From positions 1 to 47,730 of the forward strand of contig NZ_MAAX01000076.1 of the NCBI RefSeq assembly GCF_002162835.1: a stretch of 47,730 bases of DNA, written 5' to 3'. Below, piece after piece: positions 27,449 to 35,628 of this stretch. How positions within the stretch are numbered: position 1 is the first letter of the stretch; each line of letters opens with the position of its first letter. The DNA comes from Nonlabens dokdonensis. GTDB lineage: Bacteria > Bacteroidota > Bacteroidia > Flavobacteriales > Flavobacteriaceae. Both the position numbers and the translations under genes were made by a program. The notes below the pieces were generated by a model, which did not search any database, was not told the DNA's origin, and saw nothing but the letters and a program-made list of their open reading frames with translations.

Positions 27449-28066
27449 TTAATCGTGGTTTGAATTGGTGATTTTGTTTAAAATTTTACGTCCTTGAGGA
27501 GTTACAATTCCTCTTATATGGTAGTCTAAGTATTTGTCGTACAGTTCATTTACTGGGTATTTACTAGCAGGAAATATATTCAAGTTTTTAATGCCTTGCA
27601 TACCTATGAAATACATACGAGCGATAAAATCTGCATCAATATTATCGCGGTAATAACCTTCTTCTATACCTCTATTTACATTTTTCTTGATGCAATTCTC
27701 CATGTGTGTATATTGCATGTCTGTTATTTTCTTATGCGTCTCAGGATAATATTTTTGCAATTGATAGATAGGTGATGCGTCGTCACTTTTAAGTTGTTGC
27801 ATCACAAACTTCTTTACCGTGTAAAGTTCTTCAATAGCGTTTTCATTTTTAGCATCTACTATTTCATCAACACCATTACAAACATGGTTGCACAATTCTA
27901 CTGAAGAAACATCTACTAGCTGATTTTTATTTTTAAAATGATTGTACAAGGTTTTCTTGCTCATTCCTAGCTTAGTAGCAATCTCATCCATCGTCACACT
28001 CTTAAATCCAAGGGTTAAAAAAAGATCTAACGACGTTTTTATTATATGTTCTTTTATACAGGTCAT
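27449..28066 (-). CDS. TetR-family regulator of the RND efflux operon
   Basis: A 205-residue TetR/AcrR protein. HTH at about 24-43 (SVTMDEIATKLGMSKKTLYNHFKNK). The ligand-binding C-terminal part (50-205) is helical and not recognisable beyond the family. It is the first gene of the efflux operon. A 12+12 bp inverted repeat 29 bases upstream of its start is its likely operator, which would make it autoregulatory and a repressor of the pump genes. Confidence 0.92.
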   Translation of the reverse strand: MTCIKEHIIKTSLDLFLTLGFKSVTMDEIATKLGMSKKTLYNHFKNKNQLVDVSSVELCNHVCNGVDEIVDAKNENAIEELYTVKKFVMQQLKSDDASPIYQLQKYYPETHKKITDMQYTHMENCIKKNVNRGIEEGYYRDNIDADFIARMYFIGMQGIKNLNIFPASKYPVNELYDKYLDYHIRGIVTPQGRKILNKITNSNHD

Positions 28067-28082
28067 AGTTTTATTAAGGGCG

Positions 28083-28090
28083 CAAAGATA
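28083..28090 (-). promoter_or_regulatory. -7 promoter box of the efflux operon (TATCTTTG on the minus strand)
   Basis: Exact TANNTTTG on the minus strand, 16 bases before the tetR start. The inverted repeat at 28095-28126 covers the region where RNA polymerase would contact the -33 element. Confidence 0.55.
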
Positions 28091-28094
28091 AGAC

Positions 28095-28126
28095 TAGGAA
28101 ACTTTAGAAACTTGTAAAGTTTCCTA
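28095..28126. promoter_or_regulatory. Candidate TetR operator, 12-bp inverted repeat
   Basis: TAGGAAACTTTA (28095-28106), 8-base spacer, TAAAGTTTCCTA (28115-28126): perfect arms. The size and symmetry suit a TetR dimer. It lies between tetR (minus) and the prenyl synthase (plus), overlapping the -33 region of the efflux promoter. Confidence 0.8.
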
Positions 28127-28199
28127 AGTTTTACAATTATTTAACAAGACAATTTAGAATTCCTACAAAAGACAAGCTTGCAACTGTTATTTTTACCAC

Positions 28200-29183
28200 A
28201 TGAATACATTGAATTCCCTAAGAACTATATTTCTAGAAGAGCTTAAATCAAAAATTACAGCTACAGAGCCAGCTGGATTGTATGATCCAGTCCATTACAT
28301 ACTTGATTTAGGCGGTAAACGTCTACGACCTTTACTAACTCTAATGAGTGCCGAAATGTATGGAGCAACCATTAAGGATGCTATGAATGCAGCTATAGCG
28401 GTTGAAGTTTTTCATAATTTTACCTTATTACATGATGATATCATGGATGCTGCAAATTTGCGCCGCGGTCAGGAAACTGTTCATGTAAAGTGGGACATAA
28501 ACACAGGAATTCTATCTGGCGATGCCATGCTTATAATGGCTTACCGTCTTTTTGAAGATTATGATAAAGATAAATTCTTTTATCTCAACAAGGTCTTTTC
28601 AAGAACGGCACTTGAGGTGTGTGAAGGCCAGCAACATGATGTAGATTTTGAAACAAGAGATGATGTAAGTATTGCAGAATATCTAAATATGATTAAGCTT
28701 AAAACATCTGTTCTAGTGGGATGTGCATTACAAATGGGTGCTATTATCGCCGGTGCAGACCAGAAAGAGCAGGAACTTATCTATGATTATGGTATTAACC
28801 TAGGACTTGCATTTCAATTAATGGATGATTACCTAGATGCCTTTGGTAATCCAGAAACTTTTGGGAAAGAAGTAGGTGGAGATATAAGAGAAAATAAAAA
28901 AACGTACTTGTATTTAAAAAGCATAGAAAATGAAGACTGTGCTGTCGAGTTAAAGGAATGGTTTGCGCTTGATTATAATGATATGACTGATGAGCAAATT
29001 GATGAAAAGAAAGAAACGGTAAAAGTCTTTTTTGAGCAAAGTGGCGGAGCGCAAGCGACACTAGATGCTATTGAGTCTTACACGCAAAAAGCCTTGAAAA
29101 ATATTGAAGAGTTATCTATTGCTCCTGAAAGTAAAATGCAACTAACTGATTTTTCATTACAATTAATGGGACGTAACAGTTAG
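28200..29183 (+). CDS. trans-Prenyl diphosphate synthase (probably GGPP synthase)
   Basis: A 327-residue all-trans polyprenyl synthase. First aspartate-rich motif D79-D-I-M-D83 followed by AANLRRG; second D209-D-Y-L-D213; GGKRLRP at 38-44. There is no two-residue insertion in the first motif and the residue at -5 is Phe74; in the known chain-length rules this pattern goes with C20 (geranylgeranyl) product. In flavobacteria such an enzyme would feed carotenoids; farnesyl or longer-chain synthases are alternatives. It uses products of the MEP pathway begun by dxs in this window. Convergent with the DNA ligase gene 26 bases away. Confidence 0.88.
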   Translation: MNTLNSLRTIFLEELKSKITATEPAGLYDPVHYILDLGGKRLRPLLTLMSAEMYGATIKDAMNAAIAVEVFHNFTLLHDDIMDAANLRRGQETVHVKWDINTGILSGDAMLIMAYRLFEDYDKDKFFYLNKVFSRTALEVCEGQQHDVDFETRDDVSIAEYLNMIKLKTSVLVGCALQMGAIIAGADQKEQELIYDYGINLGLAFQLMDDYLDAFGNPETFGKEVGGDIRENKKTYLYLKSIENEDCAVELKEWFALDYNDMTDEQIDEKKETVKVFFEQSGGAQATLDAIESYTQKALKNIEELSIAPESKMQLTDFSLQLMGRNS

Positions 29184-29209
29184 GTGCAAACCTTAACAGC
29201 CAGTTATAA

Positions 29210-30820
29210 CTAAGGAATAAGCGCTTTTAAATCATCAAGTGTATTTGCCTCTTCCATAGGTTTATCTTTTCTCCAGCGTACAATACGTGGAAAACGTGTA
29301 GCAACACCAGATTTATGACGTTTGCTAGGCGCAATTCCTTCAAAAGCAATTTCAAAAACATGGTGAGGTGTTACAGATCGAACTGGTCCAAAACGCTCTA
29401 ATGTATTTTTTTTAATCCACGCATCGACTTTACGAAATTCGGCATCTGTGAGTCCAGAATAAGCTTTTGCAAAAGTTACTAGCTCTCCATCCTGCCATAA
29501 ACCAAAAGTATAATCTGTAAAAAGATTTGCTCTTCTTCCATGACCACGCATCGCATAAGTAAGAACTGCGTCTACTGAAAAAGGATCGGTTTTCCATTTC
29601 CACCAGTCGCCTTTTTTGCGACCTACAAGGTAAGGACTGTCCTTACGTTTAATCATTAATCCTTCAGATCGTTTTTCTCTTGCCAGGTCTCGTTCCTTAG
29701 ACATGTCCTGCCATGAATTAAAACTCATGGTTTCTGATAGAAGTAAAGGTGTTTTTTCTTCTTGAGATAACCTTTCTTCCTTTTTATTTAAGTCCAGTAC
29801 AAGTTGATCTAGGATGGCTCTGCGTTTCTCAAATGGCTGATCTCTTAAATCTTCTCCTTTCCATTCTAGCAAATCATACGCGACTATTACGACAGGAACA
29901 TCCTTAAGCAGTTTTTTACCGACAGTTTTGCGACCTATTCTGGTTTGAAGGTCGTTAAAGTTCATAATTAATCCGTCTTTGAACGGCAAGATCTCACCAT
30001 CGATAACAGTCCCATCTGGGATTACATCTATAAACTTTTGAAACTCTGGATATTTGTCTGTAACCAGTTCTTCACCTCTAGACCATACAAACAATTCACC
30101 ACTACGTATTATGGTTTGTGATCTTATTCCATCCCATTTATGTTCTGCACTCCATTGAGATACATCTCCTAATTCGTTTACCTCTCCTTCAATAGCATAA
30201 GCCAGATAAAAAGGGTAAGGTTTACCACGCATTGCCACCTCATTATCTTCATAAACTAATTCTTGAAAAGTTGTATTTTCACCAGTCCAGCTACCCATCA
30301 ATTTGTGGGCAAGAATATCTTTATCTATTCCTGTTGCATTTGCTAATGCTCTGGTCATTAATTTTTGAGAAACTCCTATTCTAAAACCACCTGTAAGAAT
30401 CTTATTAAATACAAACCGCTCGTAATAATTTAATTGCAACCAGTTAGTTTGTAAGTAATCTCGTTTATCAGATTCATCTTTTGATCTTAATTCAATTATT
30501 TCTTTAATAATTTGAGAAAGACTTTTGTCACTGGATTCATTTGAAGTAGGTAAAATTAAAGCTATAGTTTCTGCCAGATCACCTACGATATGGTAGCTTT
30601 CCTCAAATAGCCACATAGGCACGCCACTTATTTGTGTAGCCCATTCTCGCATGAGTGTTGTATTAACAGGTCTTTTAGGTCTTCTGTGAGAAAGAATAGC
30701 TATAGTCCACAACTTATCGTCATCGCTAGCCACTTTAAAGTAAGAAGTTAAAGCTGCGACTTTAAGATTAGTCTTGTTAGTTCCGTCTATCGTTCTTATG
30801 AGCTCTGCAAACTGTTTCAT
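29210..30820 (-). CDS. ATP-dependent DNA ligase (damage-response type)
   Basis: A 536-residue ATP-dependent ligase. N-terminal helical domain (1-200), adenylation motif E-H-K228-W-D-G-I-R with the nucleotidyl-accepting Lys, later motifs VIDGEILPF, EGLMIKRKDSPY and DWWKWKTDP, and an OB domain with TFAKAYSGLTDAEF and FPRIVRWRKDKP. It matches the bacterial ligase group encoded beside an MBL-fold exonuclease, an Lhr-type helicase and a metallophosphoesterase and tied to DNA cross-link (cisplatin) damage response. Here the start codon overlaps the exonuclease stop by 4 bases, so the two are translationally coupled. The helicase and phosphoesterase are not in this window. Confidence 0.93.
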   Translation of the reverse strand: MKQFAELIRTIDGTNKTNLKVAALTSYFKVASDDDKLWTIAILSHRRPKRPVNTTLMREWATQISGVPMWLFEESYHIVGDLAETIALILPTSNESSDKSLSQIIKEIIELRSKDESDKRDYLQTNWLQLNYYERFVFNKILTGGFRIGVSQKLMTRALANATGIDKDILAHKLMGSWTGENTTFQELVYEDNEVAMRGKPYPFYLAYAIEGEVNELGDVSQWSAEHKWDGIRSQTIIRSGELFVWSRGEELVTDKYPEFQKFIDVIPDGTVIDGEILPFKDGLIMNFNDLQTRIGRKTVGKKLLKDVPVVIVAYDLLEWKGEDLRDQPFEKRRAILDQLVLDLNKKEERLSQEEKTPLLLSETMSFNSWQDMSKERDLAREKRSEGLMIKRKDSPYLVGRKKGDWWKWKTDPFSVDAVLTYAMRGHGRRANLFTDYTFGLWQDGELVTFAKAYSGLTDAEFRKVDAWIKKNTLERFGPVRSVTPHHVFEIAFEGIAPSKRHKSGVATRFPRIVRWRKDKPMEEANTLDDLKALIP

Positions 30821-31887
30821 GGCGCTACACTTGAATTTGAAATAGTTTCTGTTACTGCTTTGTCATTTTTTAAAGACTCCTCAGACTCTTTCTCTTCAAG
30901 GTTTTCTCCTTCATATTGTGTTTTTTCACTGATAGCATTAAGACCTTTTTCTTCTCTTAAAAATCGAGCAAAAATTTCTTGATAACCGTGAGTAGTTATC
31001 ACGTTTTCACAGCCAGTTGCGTCTATACTTTGTAAGAGTCCATCCCAGTCACAATGATCTGAAAGAACAAAACCTTTATCAATAGCTCTTCTACGTCGCG
31101 CACCTCTAAAGGTCATCCAGCCACTCGCACTTGCCGTTACATAAGGTACCATTTTACGCATCCACGCACTTCCATGAGCACTAGGTGGCGCAATGACTAT
31201 ATTACCTGTAATTTCTTCTTTAGTAGTTTCTCTCGTGATGAGATGAAAAGGAGGAAAGTCTATTTGATCTTTTAACACTTCTGTCATTTTAAAAACTGCT
31301 CCATGACAATAGATTTTCATTTGAGAAGTGTCTAAATGCTTTATGATGCGCTGTGCTTTACCTAGTGAGTAGGCAAAAAGTATAGAAGTCTTTTTTTCTT
31401 GATGGTTTTGGGCACACCACAAATTGATATCTTCCATTACTTTGCTTTGTGCTCTCCATTTAAATGCTGGTAAACCAAAGGTGCACTCAGTAATAAAAGT
31501 GTCACAGGTAATAGGTTCATATACCGTAGAAATACCATCGTCTTCTGTTTTATAATCACCAGTAAAAACCCAGACTTCACCTTTATGTTCTACACGTATT
31601 TGAGAAGAGCCAGGAATATGCCCTGCAGGATGAAATGAGAATTTTACATTATTAATGGAAAAAGTTTCATCATATTTAACACCGCTTACATTTATATCTC
31701 CTAACCGGTGACTTATTATAGGCACGTTGTCTTCATGGGTGATATATTTTTTATGACCCCATCTAGAGTGGTCTGCATGACCATGGGTGATCAATGCCTT
31801 ATTAACAGGTTGCCATGGATCTAGATAAATTCCTGCTGGTTTACAGTAAATACCTTTTTTAGTAAATTGTAGTAGTGCGTCACTCAT
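30817..31887 (-). CDS. Ligase-associated MBL-fold DNA exonuclease
   Basis: A 356-residue metallo-beta-lactamase fold nuclease related to SNM1/CPSF-type proteins. The metal motif T34-H35-G-H37-A-D39-H40 is intact; further ligands probably lie in FHPAGHIPGSSQ (about 86-98), FTGDYKTED and the late SDHCDWDGL. It differs from CPSF73-like RNases by lacking an obvious long beta-CASP insertion. The Glu/Lys/Ser-rich last 30 residues look disordered. Pairs by 4-base overlap with the ATP-dependent ligase gene; expected to process DNA ends before ligation. Confidence 0.9.
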   Translation of the reverse strand: MSDALLQFTKKGIYCKPAGIYLDPWQPVNKALITHGHADHSRWGHKKYITHEDNVPIISHRLGDINVSGVKYDETFSINNVKFSFHPAGHIPGSSQIRVEHKGEVWVFTGDYKTEDDGISTVYEPITCDTFITECTFGLPAFKWRAQSKVMEDINLWCAQNHQEKKTSILFAYSLGKAQRIIKHLDTSQMKIYCHGAVFKMTEVLKDQIDFPPFHLITRETTKEEITGNIVIAPPSAHGSAWMRKMVPYVTASASGWMTFRGARRRRAIDKGFVLSDHCDWDGLLQSIDATGCENVITTHGYQEIFARFLREEKGLNAISEKTQYEGENLEEKESEESLKNDKAVTETISNSSVAP

Positions 31888-31967
31888 GTCCTAAAATTAA
31901 TGGACAGGTAATTAAAACTCTCTTAGATTAAGAGAAGTTTACCATAATTCACATCAGGAAATGGTTA

Positions 31968-32492
31968 TCAGTCGCTAGATAAACTGTCTTCTTTTTTTGC
32001 TTCGCGATCTGCCTTTAAAATGTCTAAAAGAGCTTTATTAGGGCGATTAAATTCATTGATTTTCCAGTTCATTTGCAATACTAACTCATCTAGTGCTTGT
32101 ATAATATCGTTGTACTTTCTCTCTATTTCGGTCGGTTCTTTAATGCGGTAACTTAAGTACGACTTGTAAATGTGCAATCTAGTCTTTAGGACTACTATTC
32201 TTGATATTATGGGTTGATCATTAAAGTCGTCAACTGGGTTTTCCAGCATGTCGTTTAAATGTTCAATAAGCTTTAAGGTTGATGCTGTAGAATGGTCGTA
32301 GTTTTCTATGCCGGTAAGCAAATTTTGAAAAGAATTCCACTCTAGCGCTTTTTTTTGTGCTTCACCTATGAGTGTCATGTTAGTCGATTTTAAACCCAAA
32401 GTTGTGAAATCTAACTGGTCTTGACTAGATTCTTCAACCGGAGCTGGTTTACAGGCTATAAGAAGTAAAAAAAATAGAAGTGTAACGCGCAT
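31968..32492 (-). CDS. Small helical lipoprotein of unknown function
   Basis: A 174-residue predicted lipoprotein: short signal (MRVTLLFFLLLIAC) with lipobox Cys14 followed by KPAP. The mature part is largely alpha-helical, with heptad-like patterns (LKLIEHLNDMLE, VLKTRLHIYKSYLSYRIKEP, IIQALDELVLQMNWKINEF), and a charged C-terminus (KADREAKKEDSLSSD). No family recognised. It lies 80 bases upstream of the exonuclease gene on the same strand and could belong to that unit. Confidence 0.7.
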   Translation of the reverse strand: MRVTLLFFLLLIACKPAPVEESSQDQLDFTTLGLKSTNMTLIGEAQKKALEWNSFQNLLTGIENYDHSTASTLKLIEHLNDMLENPVDDFNDQPIISRIVVLKTRLHIYKSYLSYRIKEPTEIERKYNDIIQALDELVLQMNWKINEFNRPNKALLDILKADREAKKEDSLSSD

Positions 32493-32616
32493 AATATCCT
32501 AACGATGAAATGCAAATATGATTATAATTAATGCAATAAAAAAGCTGCTTTATAATGATTTAAAACTAGTAAGGTTTTATAGATCTTGTAGTTATATAAG
32601 GTGTTTTTTGAGATTC

Positions 32617-32632
32617 CGCTTTCGCGAAAGCG
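32617..32632. repeat. Iterated palindrome, copy 9 (intergenic)
   Basis: CGCTTTCGCGAAAGCG, perfect 16 bp, in the divergent spacer between the small lipoprotein gene and the threonine dehydrogenase gene, 53 bases upstream of the latter's -7 box. Confidence 0.95.
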
Positions 32633-32684
32633 AGATAATTATTAAAACTGTAATAAACTGATAGCTGTGGTTACATGGTGTTAT

Positions 32685-32692
32685 TATATTTG
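32685..32692 (+). promoter_or_regulatory. -7 promoter box (TATATTTG) of the threonine dehydrogenase gene
   Basis: Exact TANNTTTG, 16 bases before the ATG at 32709. Confidence 0.55.
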
Positions 32693-32708
32693 CTGTAAAT
32701 TATTAAAA

Positions 32709-33647
32709 ATGCCAACAAAGATATTAGTGATAGGTGCTTGCGGCCAGATAGGGACAGAGCTTACTATGAGATTAAGACAAATTTATGGTGGAAATCATGT
32801 AGTGGCCAGTGATATACGTGATGGTAATGAGGAGATTATGGCCTCGGGACCATTTGAAAAACTAGACGCAATGAACAAAAGCCAGATCGAGGACATTTGT
32901 TTGCACTATGAAATTGATGAAGTATATCTTATGGCGGCGATGCTTAGTGCTACTGGAGAAAAGTTTCCTAAGAAGGCCTGGAGTCTTAATATGGATTCTC
33001 TAATGCACGTATTAGATATTGCAAAAGAAGGTAAAATTAGCAAGGTGTTTTGGCCGTCTAGTATTGCAGTTTTTGGACCTACTACTCCTAGGGATCAGAC
33101 TCCTCAACATACTATTATGGAACCTACTACCGTTTATGGTATTAGTAAACAAACTGGAGAAAGATGGTGTGAGTATTATCATCAAAAATATGGTGTAGAC
33201 GTACGATCTATACGCTATCCAGGACTTATTTCATGGAAAACTTTACCTGGTGGAGGAACGACAGATTATGCAGTAGATATCTTTCATAAAGCTATAGAAG
33301 ATGGTCACTATACATGCTTTCTAAATGAAGATACCTCGTTGCCTATGATGTATATGGAAGATGCTGTGAGGGCAACAACTGAGATTATGAGAGCGCCAGA
33401 AAGAGAAATTAAACAACGTTCTTCTTATAATCTTTCTGGTATGAGCTTTACTCCACAAGAAATAGCTGCAGAAATACAAAAACATCTACCAGATTTTACC
33501 ATTAATTATGAGCCGGACTTCAGACAGAAAATTGCCGATAGCTGGCCTAGTTCTATAGACGATAGTCGAGCGCGAGAGGACTGGAGCTGGAAGAATGAAT
33601 ATGAAATAGGTAATATGGTTACTGAGATGTTAAGTCACCTTAAATAA
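32709..33647 (+). CDS. L-threonine 3-dehydrogenase, SDR type
   Basis: A 312-residue extended short-chain dehydrogenase/epimerase-fold enzyme. Rossmann motif GACGQIGTEL (8-17), catalytic Tyr in VYGISKQTGERWCEYY, and the specific stretch RYPGLISWKTLPGGGTTDYAVD with LPMMYMEDAVRAT. These match the NAD-dependent threonine dehydrogenase first described in the cold-adapted Flavobacterium frigidimaris, of the same length, which is unrelated to the zinc-dependent Tdh of E. coli. It oxidises threonine to 2-amino-3-oxobutyrate for breakdown to glycine and acetyl-CoA. The ATG at 32709 is chosen over an upstream in-frame start because of the MPTKILVIGACG beginning and the -7 box just before it. Confidence 0.9.
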   Translation: MPTKILVIGACGQIGTELTMRLRQIYGGNHVVASDIRDGNEEIMASGPFEKLDAMNKSQIEDICLHYEIDEVYLMAAMLSATGEKFPKKAWSLNMDSLMHVLDIAKEGKISKVFWPSSIAVFGPTTPRDQTPQHTIMEPTTVYGISKQTGERWCEYYHQKYGVDVRSIRYPGLISWKTLPGGGTTDYAVDIFHKAIEDGHYTCFLNEDTSLPMMYMEDAVRATTEIMRAPEREIKQRSSYNLSGMSFTPQEIAAEIQKHLPDFTINYEPDFRQKIADSWPSSIDDSRAREDWSWKNEYEIGNMVTEMLSHLK

Positions 33648-33673
33648 TGAGCTATTGCTATAATAGCTATTCT

Positions 33674-33681
33674 TATATTTG
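33674..33681 (+). promoter_or_regulatory. -7 promoter box (TATATTTG) of the TerB-like gene
   Basis: Exact TANNTTTG, 19 bases before the ATG at 33701. Confidence 0.5.
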
Positions 33682-33700
33682 CACTAATTAAAATAAGATT

Positions 33701-34126
33701 ATGTCATTTTCAAGTTTATTTGAGTCTGGAGCTAGTGCCAGAAATAAAAGTCATTTTGCAACATTAGTAGCTCTTGCACAGGTTTCTGGGATGCAGGAAG
33801 AAGAAGAGGTAGTACTTAAAAGGTTTAAGTCTGTACTAGATATATCAGACTCTGATTATACTGCTATTCTTAAAAACCCTAAGGTTTATCCGGTGACACC
33901 ACCCAATACTAGTGATGAGCGTATCCAGTGGTTACATGACTTATTTAAAATAGTATTTGCAGATCATCATATGGATGAGAACGAGTATAAGCTTTTGAAA
34001 AAATATGCCACTGCAATAGGTTACAATGAGGAGGATGCAGAATATTTAGTAAAGCGTTCTATCGAGATTTTTAGCGGGCATTTAAATCTGGAAGATTACA
34101 GGTACTTGCTTAACAAAAACAGATAA
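33701..34126 (+). CDS. TerB-like helical protein
   Basis: A 141-residue, all-helical protein with the features of the TerB (tellurite-resistance-like) domain: an N-terminal ALAQVSGMQEEEEVVLKRF helix pair, then FADHHMDENEYKLLKKYATAIGY with acidic residues at the positions that bind divalent metal in TerB proteins. It has its own promoter box. No other ter genes are nearby, so a stress or signalling role cannot be assigned. It ends 2 bases before the stop of the convergent pseudo-kinase gene. Confidence 0.75.
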   Translation: MSFSSLFESGASARNKSHFATLVALAQVSGMQEEEEVVLKRFKSVLDISDSDYTAILKNPKVYPVTPPNTSDERIQWLHDLFKIVFADHHMDENEYKLLKKYATAIGYNEEDAEYLVKRSIEIFSGHLNLEDYRYLLNKNR

Positions 34127-34128
34127 AA

Positions 34129-35628
34129 TTATAAGAATTTTTTGATTTTGAGCCTTTTATAGATGGTGTTTAGTAATTCATCATCTGTATAAGGCTTTTT
34201 TATTACATCTTTAAACCCTGCGGCTTTGTAGGCTGCCATACTTTCTTTACTCGTATGAACCGTCAGCGCGATTATAGGAATCTTCTTATTTGAATTATTT
34301 GCAAATTGTTTAATGATGCTTATCAACTCGATAGAATCTATTTGTGAAATGCTTGAGGACATGAGTATTAAATCAAATTCTCGTTTCTCTACTGCCTCTA
34401 GGAGCTCTCTTGGGTCGGTATAAACTTCTGTATCAAAATTTCCTGTACTCACTAATACTTTTAGAGCGGTAAGTTGTGTGGTCGTATTTTGGTCTGCAAT
34501 GAGGACTTTAACTTTTTCAGAAAATTTATATTGTTCTACAGTTGATTTTTTCTTTGGAGGAAGTTTTACTTCATGTAATGGGTAAGCTACTTTAAGGTTT
34601 ACAATTTGTTGTGTGTGATTTGTATCAACTTCATTGAATTTTAAAGTTCCATCAAGAAGTTCTACTAATTCTCTGACTATTGAAAAGTTTAACCCTTCTG
34701 GATTTACTTTTTCTAAGTCCTCTAAGTCATACTTGTCTCCTAATCCTTTAGGTACAGTACCTTTATGGTGCACCTGAAATCTCAAACTGGTTTTTCCAGC
34801 TCTTCTATGATTTTCAGTTACCTCAAATTTAATATGCTTACCATCGTTAAAGATAAGGGCGTTTTCTATTAAATTTTTTATTACTTGTGCTATGCGTCTT
34901 TCATCACCTTGTAAGAATTCAGGAACGTCCTTAGAGACATTCATTTCAAAGGTGTTATTAGTTAACGATACCTTTGCATTGTAATTCATATAAATACTTG
35001 ATAATAAGTCTTTAAATGAAAATACTTCTTCGGCTAATTTTGAGTCTCCTTTTTTAAGTTTTGAAAGTTCTATGATATCATCTAGTAATTTTCTTATGGA
35101 ATCACTTTGTTCTTTTAAGGCTTCTACAAGTTTTGTTTGCTCTAGATCTAGATCTCCTTTGAGTAAAAGAGATGAAAAAGCACTTATTAAGGTTAAAGGA
35201 CTACGCAATTCTTCAGAAAAGTTTTTAATAAACTTTGTCTTAAAGGCTTCTTTTTCCTTAAGGACGTCATTTTTTAATTCTAGAAGTTCATTTAAGATAA
35301 GTGACTGATTGCGTTGTTGGGCTACTTTTTGAATGCGTTTATAAAAATCAGACCTATCTCTTAATATAATGACTCCCGAGTTATCTTTATGTGTGATTAC
35401 CTCAACATCAAATGTACAATCCAGCATATTTACACAATCTAACTTAAGATGTGTAGCTCTTGATTCAAACATTGAGATCACCGATTCAAAAAATGGATGT
35501 GCATCTTTAATAGGTGCGCCTTTCTCTAAATTCAAGATTTTTTGATCTGAACTTTTAATTTTTCCATCTGTATCGATAGATATAAATTGAATAGGTACTA
35601 TAAACTCATTGCTTGAACTGGTGCTCAT
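34129..35628 (-). CDS. Degenerate hybrid histidine kinase (no acceptor His, no receiver Asp)
   Basis: A 499-residue protein with the layout of a hybrid kinase: PAS-like N-terminus (about 10-95), coiled linker (97-135), HisKA-type dimerisation helices (about 132-192), HATPase-like domain (about 205-350) and receiver domain (about 372-496). Key residues are gone. The H-box reads F-S-E139-E-L-R-S-P-L where a His is required at 139. The receiver reads LILM-S424-SS where the phospho-acceptor Asp should be, though T456 and K478 remain. The N-box Asn is present (NLIENA), but the G1 box (VHHKGTVPKGLG) is altered. It has no membrane segment. It therefore probably acts as a scaffold or sensor without phosphotransfer. 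Its ATG overlaps the stop of the small GTPase gene by one base, so it is likely a partner or effector of that GTPase. Confidence 0.85.
   Translation of the reverse strand: MSTSSSNEFIVPIQFISIDTDGKIKSSDQKILNLEKGAPIKDAHPFFESVISMFESRATHLKLDCVNMLDCTFDVEVITHKDNSGVIILRDRSDFYKRIQKVAQQRNQSLILNELLELKNDVLKEKEAFKTKFIKNFSEELRSPLTLISAFSSLLLKGDLDLEQTKLVEALKEQSDSIRKLLDDIIELSKLKKGDSKLAEEVFSFKDLLSSIYMNYNAKVSLTNNTFEMNVSKDVPEFLQGDERRIAQVIKNLIENALIFNDGKHIKFEVTENHRRAGKTSLRFQVHHKGTVPKGLGDKYDLEDLEKVNPEGLNFSIVRELVELLDGTLKFNEVDTNHTQQIVNLKVAYPLHEVKLPPKKKSTVEQYKFSEKVKVLIADQNTTTQLTALKVLVSTGNFDTEVYTDPRELLEAVEKREFDLILMSSSISQIDSIELISIIKQFANNSNKKIPIIALTVHTSKESMAAYKAAGFKDVIKKPYTDDELLNTIYKRLKIKKFL

Noticed and set aside
29461-29490. 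FAKAYSG in the DNA ligase as another decayed palindrome copy
   Set aside because: The DNA (GCTTTTGCAAAAGT) differs at three core positions and the peptide is part of a segment conserved in this ligase family, so it has its own explanation.
33701-34126. A tellurite resistance locus
   Set aside because: Only a single TerB-like domain protein is present; no terC, terD or terA neighbours.
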